NCBI RefSeq assembly: GCF_014192055.1
Contig: NZ_JACHXM010000014.1
Span: 1-64,000 of the forward strand
Source: Halomonas organivorans
GTDB taxonomy: Bacteria > Pseudomonadota > Gammaproteobacteria > Pseudomonadales > Halomonadaceae
Reading direction: 5' to 3'
DNA: 64,000 bases
The notes below the pieces were generated by a model. The model ran no database searches and was not told the origin of the DNA. It saw only the letters and a program-made list of their open reading frames with translations. Numbering within the stretch: the first letter of the stretch is position 1; each line of letters opens with the position of its first letter. A program made the position numbers and the translations under genes. Positions 34,292 to 41,481 of this stretch are shown one piece after another.

Positions 34292-35215
34292 TCAGGCGGC
34301 GTCTTCACGGACCCGTGGCGCCGCCGGGCTGGTCTCGACCATGCGCACCACGCTGCCCACCACGATCAGGCACGGCGACGGCAGCGGCGTGTCGGCCAGC
34401 TTGCCCGGCATGTCGGCCAGGGTGCCGGCGAGCGCCGCCTGCTCGGGCAGGCTGGCGTTGGCCACCAGCATGATCGGCCAGTCGTCGGGCAGCCCGGCAC
34501 CGCGCAGGCCGGTGCAGATCGCCTCGACCTTGGCCAGCCCCATGTAGAACACCAGGGTCTCGTCGCGGCGGGCAAGCGCGTCCCAGTCGGGCGCACCGCC
34601 TTCGCGGCACAGCTGGGCGGTGATAAAGCGCAGCTGCTGGGCGTGAGCACGATCGGTGAGCGGGATACCCATGCCGGCGCAGGCCGCCGAGGCGGCGGTG
34701 ATGCCGGGCACGATCTCCGCCGACACCCCGCCCCCGGCCAGCGCAGCGAGCTCCTCGCCCATGCGCCCGAACACGCCCGGGTCGCCGCCCTTGAGGCGCA
34801 CTACCGACTTGCCCTGCTCCGCCAGTTCGACCAACAGCGCGCCGATCTCGGCCTGGGGCACGCTGTGGTGGCCGCGAGCCTTGCCTACGTAGTAGCGCTC
34901 GCGCCCGGCGGGAATCAGCGCCAGTACCTCCTCCCCCACTAGCCGGTCGTAGACCACGGCATCGGCCTGGGCGAGCAGACGTGCCGCCTTCAGGGTCAAC
35001 AGCTCCACATCGCCGCTGCCGGCACCGACCAGGTAGACGCGCCCCGGGCGACACTCGCCGTACAGTGAGAGGCGGGCGGCATCGTCGTCGGACTGACCGG
35101 TCTTGAGCCCCTCCAGCCAGCGCGAGGCGCCCTGCCCCAGGCGCGCCAAGGCAGCGATGGGGCGGATGCCATCAAGCAACTTGAACGGCTTGCGGGGCTT
35201 GTCCAGCGTGCGCAT
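34292..35215 (-). CDS. cobA: Uroporphyrinogen-III C-methyltransferase
   Basis: A 307-aa SAM-dependent enzyme that makes precorrin-2 for siroheme, the NirB cofactor. After an N-terminal extension of about 50 residues come GRVYLVGAGSGDVELLTLKA, YDRLV, LKGGDPGVFGRMGEE, PGITAASAACAGMGIPLTDR and YMGLAKV. The first motif is normally GAGPGDPELL; here both prolines are replaced (S and V). ATG 35215 follows AGAGGTG by 7 bases and lies inside the 3' end of nasA (44-bp overlap), so the genes are coupled. Confidence 0.93.
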   Translation of the reverse strand: MRTLDKPRKPFKLLDGIRPIAALARLGQGASRWLEGLKTGQSDDDAARLSLYGECRPGRVYLVGAGSGDVELLTLKAARLLAQADAVVYDRLVGEEVLALIPAGRERYYVGKARGHHSVPQAEIGALLVELAEQGKSVVRLKGGDPGVFGRMGEELAALAGGGVSAEIVPGITAASAACAGMGIPLTDRAHAQQLRFITAQLCREGGAPDWDALARRDETLVFYMGLAKVEAICTGLRGAGLPDDWPIMLVANASLPEQAALAGTLADMPGKLADTPLPSPCLIVVGSVVRMVETSPAAPRVREDAA

Positions 35216-37928
35216 GGCCACTCACCTCTTCGATGTTGGGTTCAGCGTTGACGTCAGCACTGTCTTCGATCAGGGACTTGAGCTCGGGAATGCAGCTGCC
35301 GCACTGGGTGCCGCAGGCGAGCCGCGCACCCAGCGCCTCGACGCTGGCGTCACCGGACTGGATGGCCTCGACGATGGCCTTCTGGCCAACCTGGTGACAG
35401 CTGCACACCAGCGGTCCGGCATCCGCCTCCCCGGCTTCACAGCCGGCCAGCAGGCGGCGACGAACGTCACTCCCCAGCGGCGATTCCGCGAAGCGCTCGT
35501 CGAGCCAGGCCAGGCCCGGCAGCTCGGCGGGCGGTGCCACCATCAGCCACCAGCGCAGTCGCCCCTCCTCGATGCCCGCAGCACGCAGGCGGCCGCCGGT
35601 CGGGTCGTCACTCCACAGGGTCGGCGCCGTGGGTAGCCACTGCCGCGCCCAGGCCAGCCAGTCGCGGGGAGCGTCGCCGCCGGCGAGCTGCCAGCGTTGG
35701 CAGTGGGACAGCGGGATCCGCGCCCAATAGCTGCCGTCGTCGCGGCCCGCGAAGTCGCCGCCCTCGTCGGAAGCGACCAGCAGGGTGGCCTCCCAGCCGA
35801 CCTCCAGCGCCTCCAGCGCCACCGCGCCGTGCTTGGATTCCGGCTGGCCTGACAATGGATCGAGGTGGGCGGCCAGCAGGCTGCCCATGCGCGCCGCCCC
35901 ACTGAAGCGGTCGGTCCAGTGCATGGGCACGAACACCTCGCCGCGACGCTGGCTCTTGGTCAGCCGCAGCCGGGCACGGTATTCGCCGCCGGCCCCGGTC
36001 AGCCGCGCCAGCTGCTGATCGCCAACCCCGAGCGCCGCCGCATCCTCGGGGGTGATCTCGATGAACGGTTCGGCACGGTGGTTCATCAGCCGTGGGGCGC
36101 GACCGGTGCGGGTCATGGTATGCCACTGGTCGCGCACCCGGCCGGTGTTGAGGCGCAGCGGTCGAGCCTCGGAGAGTGCCTGCTCGGGGCCGCGCGGGCG
36201 CACCGGAATCAACTTGGCCAGGCCGCTGGGGGTCGCGAAGCAGCCGTCCTCGAACAGCCGGGCAGTGCCGCGTGGCGACTCGGCGGTCACCGGCCACTGG
36301 ATCGGCGCCAGGGCGTCGTAGCCCGAGCGATCGAGCTCGGCCAGCGCCGAGATATCGAACACCCGCGAGTCCGGGGCATCGGGCCGGTTCTCGAAGCCGG
36401 ACAGCCGCGCGTGCTCGGCGAAGATCTCGGCGGGATGGTCGTAGGCAAAGGCCTCGCCATAGCCCAGGCGACGCGCCACCGCGCTGACGATCCACCAATC
36501 GTGGCGCGCCTCCCCGGGCGGCGGCAGCATGCCGCGCTGGCGCGAGATGCGTCGCTCGGAGTTGGTCACGGTGCCGTCCTTCTCCGACCACGACGAGGCC
36601 GGCAGCACGATGTCGGCATAGGGCAGCAGGTCGGTGTCGGCCATGCACTCGGAGACGATCACCAGCGGGCACTTCTCGAGCGCCGCACGCACGCGATTGG
36701 CGTCCGGCAGGCTGACCGCCGGGTTGGTGGCCATCACCCACAGCGCCTGGACCTCGCCGCGCTCGATGGCCTCGAACAGCTCGACGGCCTTGTGGCCGGG
36801 CGCCTCGGGCAGGCTCGGCACCAGGGTCTCGGTGGTCCAGAAGCGCGTCACCCGGTCGATGGCGCCTGGAGTGTGGTAGTCCATGTGGGCGGCGAGCTGG
36901 TTGGCAAGCCCCCCCACCTCGCGACCGCCCATGGCATTGGGCTGGCCGGTGATCGAGAACGGACCGGCGCCGGGCAGGCCGATCTTGCCGCCGGCCAGGT
37001 GGCAATTGATGATGGCATTGCACTTGTCGGTACCGCTCGAGGACTGGTTGATCCCCTGGGAGTAGAGGGTCACCACGTGCAGCTGGCTGGCGAACCAGTA
37101 GAAGAAGGTCTCCAGGCGCTCCGCGTCGACGTCGCAGTCGGCGGCGATGGCCTCGATGCGGCAGTCGTCCTCGCGGGCCGCGGCGAGCGCCGCGTCGAGC
37201 CCCTCCGTGTGGTGCTCCAGGTAGATGTCGTCGAGCTTGCCCTTGTCGGCCATCCATCCCAGCAGGCCGTTGAACAGCCGGGCATCGCTGCCGGGCGCCA
37301 GGCCCAGGTACAGATCGGCGATCTCGCAGCTGTCGGTGACCCGCGGGTCGATCACCACCACCCGCATCAGCGGGTTGCGGCTCTTGGCGGTGCGCAGCCG
37401 CTGGTAGAGCACCGGGTGATTCCAGGCCAGGTTGGACCCCACCAGCACCACCAGCTCGGCTTCCTCCAGGTCCTCGTAGCTGCAGGGCACGGCGTCGGCG
37501 CCCAGCGAACGCTTGTAGGCGGCCACCGCCGAGGCCATGCACAGCCGCGAGTTGGTATCCAGGTGCGGCGTACCGAGGAAGCCCTTGAACAGCTTGTTGG
37601 CGACGTAATAGTCCTCGGTGAGCAGTTGACCGGACAGATAGGCCGCCACTGCATGATCGCCGGCGTCTTCACGCACCGCCTGGATCCGCTCGGCCACGGC
37701 GTCGAGTGCGGTGTCCCAGTCGACCTCGACGCCGTCGACCCGGGGCTGGGTCAGGCGGCCGTGGTGGCCCAGGGTCTCGGCCAGCGCCGAGCCCTTGACG
37801 CACAGCCGTCCGTAGTTGGCCGGATGGTCGCCGTCGCCCTCCACGCCCGTGAGGCGCCCATCCTCGATGTCGGCCCTCACGCCGCAGCCGACGCCGCAGT
37901 AGGGGCAAGTGGTTCGAGCCTGATGCAT
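35172..37928 (-). CDS. nasA: Assimilatory nitrate reductase catalytic subunit with BFD-like [2Fe-2S] domain
   Basis: A 918-aa cytoplasmic molybdoenzyme reducing nitrate to nitrite. The [4Fe-4S] motif CPYCGVGCGV...C lies at residues about 8-43. The bis-MGD oxidoreductase domain contains GSNLAWNHPVLYQR, INQSSSGTDKCNAIINCHLAGGKIG and GRVRDQWHTMTRTG. A C-terminal BFD-like domain (CSCHQVGQ...CGTQCGSC, about 842-880) follows. ATG 37928 is fixed by the cysteine motif; the longer open frame upstream is leader. Electrons probably come from the FAD protein at 40144, as in Klebsiella NasCA. Confidence 0.96.
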   Translation of the reverse strand: MHQARTTCPYCGVGCGVRADIEDGRLTGVEGDGDHPANYGRLCVKGSALAETLGHHGRLTQPRVDGVEVDWDTALDAVAERIQAVREDAGDHAVAAYLSGQLLTEDYYVANKLFKGFLGTPHLDTNSRLCMASAVAAYKRSLGADAVPCSYEDLEEAELVVLVGSNLAWNHPVLYQRLRTAKSRNPLMRVVVIDPRVTDSCEIADLYLGLAPGSDARLFNGLLGWMADKGKLDDIYLEHHTEGLDAALAAAREDDCRIEAIAADCDVDAERLETFFYWFASQLHVVTLYSQGINQSSSGTDKCNAIINCHLAGGKIGLPGAGPFSITGQPNAMGGREVGGLANQLAAHMDYHTPGAIDRVTRFWTTETLVPSLPEAPGHKAVELFEAIERGEVQALWVMATNPAVSLPDANRVRAALEKCPLVIVSECMADTDLLPYADIVLPASSWSEKDGTVTNSERRISRQRGMLPPPGEARHDWWIVSAVARRLGYGEAFAYDHPAEIFAEHARLSGFENRPDAPDSRVFDISALAELDRSGYDALAPIQWPVTAESPRGTARLFEDGCFATPSGLAKLIPVRPRGPEQALSEARPLRLNTGRVRDQWHTMTRTGRAPRLMNHRAEPFIEITPEDAAALGVGDQQLARLTGAGGEYRARLRLTKSQRRGEVFVPMHWTDRFSGAARMGSLLAAHLDPLSGQPESKHGAVALEALEVGWEATLLVASDEGGDFAGRDDGSYWARIPLSHCQRWQLAGGDAPRDWLAWARQWLPTAPTLWSDDPTGGRLRAAGIEEGRLRWWLMVAPPAELPGLAWLDERFAESPLGSDVRRRLLAGCEAGEADAGPLVCSCHQVGQKAIVEAIQSGDASVEALGARLACGTQCGSCIPELKSLIEDSADVNAEPNIEEVSGHAHAGQAPQAVQVA

Positions 37929-37969
37929 AAAAAGTGCGCTCCTCGATCGCCATCGCGGATCCCGAAACG

Positions 37970-38028
37970 ACGACGCCCACCGCCGCGCCGGGTAAGCGCG
38001 AGGGTGGGCGTCGTTGCCATGGACCACC
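37970..38028 (-). ncRNA. nasA leader: AACGAC hexaloop hairpin overlapping a 12-bp terminator-like stem
   Basis: Read on the minus strand, GGTG and GGC pair with GCC and CACC around the loop AACGAC (38028-38003). The loop and 3' arm of that hairpin are also the 5' arm of a perfect 12-bp stem (ACGACGCCCACC at 38014-38003 with its complement at 37981-37970). The two folds exclude each other, as in NasT/NasR antitermination leaders. The long stem is followed by CGTTTCGGG, so its U-tract is weak. Confidence 0.6.
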
Positions 38029-38070
38029 GACACGGCGGCCCGGGATGGTATACCTGATCTGACAAGATTG

Positions 38071-38087
38071 AAGCAAAGGGCGTGCCA
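38071..38087 (-). promoter_or_regulatory. Sigma-54 promoter of nasA
   Basis: On the minus strand, TGGCACG-N4-TTGCTT matches the -24/-12 consensus completely. Transcription would start near 38061, leaving a leader of about 133 bases before the nasA ATG. Confidence 0.88.
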
Positions 38088-38171
38088 TCTTCGACGAGCC
38101 CCGCCATGACGGGGCTGCCTCTGTCCCCGAAGCAGCATCTTGCACCAACCGGCGGCGCCGAACGCACGCCA

Positions 38172-38188
38172 CGCACCCCGACGGTGCA
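38172..38188. promoter_or_regulatory. NtrC-binding site between nasA and nasT
   Basis: CGCACC-N5-GGTGCA differs from the NtrC consensus at one position and is centred 95 bp upstream of the nasA -24 element. Further TGCACC half-site bases occur at 38141-38146. The site may also affect nasT, whose own promoter I could not place in the rest of the 356-bp gap. Confidence 0.65.
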
Positions 38189-38284
38189 ATCCGGAGAGAG
38201 TGGACCGCCGAAACCGGCGCCCGCACCGCCTGGAATGAAAGTTGCATCCTCCTGGGAAATCTCCGCCATCACGAGCCAGACCCC

Positions 38285-38878
38285 ATGCCCCAGCCACTGC
38301 GAATCCTGCTGGTCGACGATGAGAGCGTTCGCGCCGCCATGGTCGAGGAGGCCCTCGGCCAGGAAGGACACGAGGTCATCTGCCACCTACAGAGCCCGGC
38401 CAGCCTCAATGAGATGGTCGCCCGCCATGCCCCCGACGTGGTGATCATCGACATGGAATCCCCCGACCGCGACACCCTCGACAGCATGTCGCTGCTCAAC
38501 CGCGAGAACCCGCGCCCGGTGGTGTTCTTCGCCGATCAGCACGACCCCGACTCCATGCAGGCCGCGCTGGCCTCCGGCGTCAGCGCCTACGTGGTGGACG
38601 GCCTGGTACCTAGCCGGGTCAAGGCGATCCTCGAGGTCGCCGTGGCGCGCTTCGATGCCTTCCAATCGATGCGCACCGAGCTCGACCGTGCGCGCAACCA
38701 GCTCGCCGACCGCAAGCGCATCGAACGCGCCAAGGGCCTGCTGATGAAGCACCAGAACTGCGACGAACCCCAGGCCTACCAGATGCTGCGCAAGCTGGCC
38801 ATGGACCGCGGCCAGCGCATCGGCGAAGTGGCCGCCAACGTGATCGATATCCTCGAAGGACTGGAGAAAGGCCAATGA
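38285..38878 (+). CDS. nasT: ANTAR-domain antiterminator NasT
   Basis: A 197-aa RNA-binding response-regulator-like protein. The receiver-like domain (LRILLVDDESVRAAMVEEAL, PDVVIIDMESPDRD) spans about residues 5-120. The ANTAR domain (ADRKRIERAKGLLMKHQNCDEPQAYQMLRKLAMDRGQRIGEVAANVI) lies at about 140-190. NasT binds leader RNA with A..G.. hexaloops and prevents termination of nitrate genes when NasS releases it. Matching leaders occur before narK1, narK2, nasA and nasC. It overlaps nasS by 4 bp (ATGA). Confidence 0.93.
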   Translation: MPQPLRILLVDDESVRAAMVEEALGQEGHEVICHLQSPASLNEMVARHAPDVVIIDMESPDRDTLDSMSLLNRENPRPVVFFADQHDPDSMQAALASGVSAYVVDGLVPSRVKAILEVAVARFDAFQSMRTELDRARNQLADRKRIERAKGLLMKHQNCDEPQAYQMLRKLAMDRGQRIGEVAANVIDILEGLEKGQ

Positions 38879-39906
38879 GCATGTCCCACGCCCCCGAGCG
38901 CCCCCGCCTGACCCTGGGGTTCGTCCCGCTACTGGACGCCGTCCTGCCGATCATCGCCCGGGAAGGCGGCTTCTTCGCCGCCGAAGGGCTCGATGTCACC
39001 CTGTCACGGGAGAGTGCCTGGTCGACCCTGCGCGACAAGCTCGCCGCCGGCCTGATCGACAGCGCCCAGATGCTGGCCCCCCTGCCGCTGGCCATGAGCC
39101 TGGGCGCCTCGGGGTCTCGCTGTGACACCCTGGCCCCGCTGGTGCTCGGTCGCAACGGCAACACCCTGGTGCTGTCGCACCGCTGGGCGGAGGGCATGGC
39201 CGCCCCCTTCGACGACACGCCCGGGGGGCGCGATCCCGCCGTCAACGCCCGGGACTTCGCCGCCCGACTGCAGCACCGCGGACCGATGCGCCCACGGCTG
39301 GCCATGGTGCACCCCTTCTCCAGCCACCATTACCAGCTGCGCGACTGGCTGGCTCAGGGTGGCATCGACCCCGATACCGAGGCCGAGCTGGTGGCCCTGC
39401 CGCCGTCGCGGATGGTCGAGGCGCTGGAGCAGGGGCGCATCGACGGTTTCTGCGTCGGCGAGCCCTGGGGCAGTCAGGCCGCCCATCGCGGCGGAGGCCA
39501 TATCGTCGCCACCGGTGCCCAGCTGTGGCCCGGCCATCCCGAGAAGATGCTCGGCGTGACCCGTGACTGGGCCGAGCGCTACCCGGCCACCCTGACGGCG
39601 ATGATCCGCGCCCTGGTCGCCGCCGCCGACTGGCTGGCCACAGCACCGGAGCATCGCCGTGAGGCGCGGGACTGGCTGGCCCTGCCGCCCTATCTGGATC
39701 GCGCCCTGGACCACCTGCCGACACTCCCGTTGGGCGAGGCACCGGTCGACCAGCGCTTCACGAGCCTGCGCCCCGAGGCCAACCAGCTGCGTTCCGTGGT
39801 GCAGCACCTGGCCCAGCAGCTCGACGGCCCCCTCGATCGCGACCGGATCGATGCCTGCTACAGCCCCGTGCATTTCGATGCCGCCACGCACCAGGGATGT
39901 GCATGA
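38875..39906 (+). CDS. nasS: Nitrate sensor NasS (NrtA/CmpA-like, cytoplasmic)
   Basis: A 343-aa periplasmic-binding-protein fold without a signal peptide (starts MSMSHAPERPRLTLGFVPLLDAVLPII), so it is a cytoplasmic sensor rather than an ABC binding protein. NrtA-like stretches include DSAQMLAPLPLAMSLGASG, NGNTLVLS, MVHPFSSHHYQLRDWLA and DGFCVGEPWGSQA. NasS sequesters NasT without nitrate and frees it when nitrate or nitrite binds. Its start codon overlaps the nasT stop, giving stoichiometric synthesis. Confidence 0.92.
   Translation: MSMSHAPERPRLTLGFVPLLDAVLPIIAREGGFFAAEGLDVTLSRESAWSTLRDKLAAGLIDSAQMLAPLPLAMSLGASGSRCDTLAPLVLGRNGNTLVLSHRWAEGMAAPFDDTPGGRDPAVNARDFAARLQHRGPMRPRLAMVHPFSSHHYQLRDWLAQGGIDPDTEAELVALPPSRMVEALEQGRIDGFCVGEPWGSQAAHRGGGHIVATGAQLWPGHPEKMLGVTRDWAERYPATLTAMIRALVAAADWLATAPEHRREARDWLALPPYLDRALDHLPTLPLGEAPVDQRFTSLRPEANQLRSVVQHLAQQLDGPLDRDRIDACYSPVHFDAATHQGCA
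39887..39903 (+). promoter_or_regulatory. NtrC-like dyad upstream of nasC-nirBD
   Basis: CGCACC-N5-TGTGCA matches the NtrC consensus at 10 of 12 positions. It lies inside the last codons of nasS, centred about 98 bp upstream of the candidate -24 element at 39993. Confidence 0.5.
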
Positions 39907-39991
39907 CGTCCGAATCGAGGCGACGCCACTGGTCCTCACTCAAACCGATCATCCCTACAAAAATCTGTATTTAAAGGGATTTACCAAAAAC

Positions 39992-40008
39992 TGGCCCGAT
40001 AATTGATT
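39992..40008 (+). promoter_or_regulatory. Possible sigma-54 promoter of nasC-nirBD
   Basis: TGGCCCG-N4-TTGAT resembles -24/-12, but the -12 GC reads GA. It lies within an 8-bp inverted repeat (ACTGGCCC at 39990-39997 with GGGCCAGT at 40026-40033). The match is weaker than at the other three nitrate units; its position relative to the NtrC-like dyad supports it. Confidence 0.45.
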
Positions 40009-40040
40009 GGTACTGATCGAACGGAGGGCCAGTGCCCCCG

Positions 40041-40122
40041 GCGGTCAACGGCGATCGCACATCGAATGCCAGACGAAGACGTCTCCACGCTCCCCACTGC
40101 CGGGGAGCGTCGAGGCGTCTTC
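40041..40122 (+). ncRNA. Two-hairpin ANTAR (NasT) leader before nasC-nirBD
   Basis: Hairpin 1 is GCGGTC with GATCGC around AACGGC (40041-40058). Hairpin 2 is a 9-bp perfect stem ACGCTCCCC with GGGGAGCGT around ACTGCC (40087-40110). An outer GAAGACG with CGTCTTC pair and partial pairing between extend it to about 21 bp (40075-40122). Both loops are hexamers with A1 and G4, the dual hairpin expected of ANTAR targets. The long second hairpin is followed by TGCGTTTC and may itself terminate. Confidence 0.72.
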
Positions 40123-40143
40123 TGCGTTTCAGGAGGACATCCC

Positions 40144-41481
40144 ATGTGCCCCGATGGCTCCTCAAGCCCTCAGGCAACGTCAGGCCCCATCGATCACCTG
40201 GTGATCGTCGGCAACGGCATGGCCGGCCAGCGGCTGGTCGAAAGCCTGGTCCGCCGGAACGGCGCCCCGCGTCGCATCACCCTGATCGGCGAAGAACCCT
40301 GCCCCGCCTACAACCGCATCCTGCTCTCGCCGCTGTTGGCCGGCGAGATGGAACGCGAGGACCTGACCCTTCGTGATGCGGACTGGTACGTCGAACACGG
40401 CGTCGAGCTGGTGCTCGGCGAGCGGGTCGAGACCATCGATCGCGTGGCGCGGCGCCTGACCACCACGAGCGGTCGCGAGATCGACTACGACCGCCTGGTG
40501 CTGGCTACCGGATCGCGCCCCGCCATGCCGCCGATTCCCGGGCTCGAGCTCGACGGCGTGCATGCCTTTCGCGACCTCGACGACGCCGCCGCGCTGACCC
40601 GCCGCGCCGAGAACGGCGGCCGCGCCGTGGTCATCGGCGGCGGCCTGCTGGGCCTGGAGGCCGCCGAAGGCCTGCGCAAGCGCGGCATGACGGTGAGTAT
40701 CATCCAGCGCGACGACCGGCTGATGAACCGCCAGCTCGACGTCACCGCTGCCGACCTGCTCGAGCGCGAACTCGCCGGCCGCGGCCTGGAGATCGTCACC
40801 GGCGCCCAGCTCGACCATCTGGAAGACAACGGCCGAGGTCATGTCACCGCCGCCCTGCTGGCCGACGGCCGCCGGCTGCCCGCCGAGTGCGTGGTGGTGG
40901 CCATCGGCATCGCGCCCAACGTAGCGCTTGCCCGAACCGCCGGCCTCGACGTCAACCGCGCGGTGGTGGTCGACGCCCTGCTTACCAGCTCAGACCCGGC
41001 GATCCACGCGCTGGGCGAATGCTGCGAGTTCGCGGGCCAGACCTACGGGCTGGTCGAGCCGATCTGGCGCCAGGTCGAGGTGCTCGCCGCCCGACTGGCC
41101 GGCGAGAACGCCGGCGACGACGCACAGGCCCGCTACGTCGAGAAGCCATGCGCCACCAAGCTCAAGGTCAGCGGCGTGTCGCTGTACGCCTTCGGCGCCA
41201 TCGAGGCCGAGGACGGTCATGAAGTGCTGACCTATCACGATCCCGAACACGGCGACTACCGCCGGCTGCTGCTGCGCAACGGTCGCCTCGAGGGCGCCGT
41301 GCTCTACGGCGACACCGCCGCCGGCCCCTGGTACTTCGAGCAGTCGCTGGCCGGCCGCGACCTCTCCGCCTGTCGCCAGGCGCTGCTGTTCGGCCAGGCC
41401 GATGCCAAGGCCCTGCTCGACGACACGACATCCAAGACGCCTCATCACCAGGACAGCTCCCCGCAGGAGGAAGCCGCATGA
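40144..41481 (+). CDS. nasC: NAD(P)H/FAD oxidoreductase, NasC-like electron donor for nitrate reductase
   Basis: A 445-aa flavoprotein. It has an N-terminal FAD motif HLVIVGNGMAGQRLVESL (about residues 18-35), VLATGSRP, the NAD-binding VIGGGLLGLEAAEGLRKRG (about 163-181) and a C-terminal rubredoxin-reductase-like domain. It resembles the first half of NirB and Klebsiella NasC but lacks a BFD-like [2Fe-2S] domain, which NasA carries instead. ATG 40144 follows AGGAGGAC. Its stop overlaps the nirB start (ATGA). Confidence 0.85.
   Translation: MCPDGSSSPQATSGPIDHLVIVGNGMAGQRLVESLVRRNGAPRRITLIGEEPCPAYNRILLSPLLAGEMEREDLTLRDADWYVEHGVELVLGERVETIDRVARRLTTTSGREIDYDRLVLATGSRPAMPPIPGLELDGVHAFRDLDDAAALTRRAENGGRAVVIGGGLLGLEAAEGLRKRGMTVSIIQRDDRLMNRQLDVTAADLLERELAGRGLEIVTGAQLDHLEDNGRGHVTAALLADGRRLPAECVVVAIGIAPNVALARTAGLDVNRAVVVDALLTSSDPAIHALGECCEFAGQTYGLVEPIWRQVEVLAARLAGENAGDDAQARYVEKPCATKLKVSGVSLYAFGAIEAEDGHEVLTYHDPEHGDYRRLLLRNGRLEGAVLYGDTAAGPWYFEQSLAGRDLSACRQALLFGQADAKALLDDTTSKTPHHQDSSPQEEAA

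Noticed and set aside
35865..38057. 730-aa plus-strand open frame opposite nasA
   Set aside because: It is antisense to nasA along its whole length, with low-complexity composition and no motif.
38098..38115. GCCCCG-N6-CGGGGC dyad as a further ANTAR hairpin
   Set aside because: It lies upstream of the nasA sigma-54 promoter, so it would not be in the nasA leader. Its hexaloop (CCATGA, or TCATGG on the other strand) lacks A at position 1.
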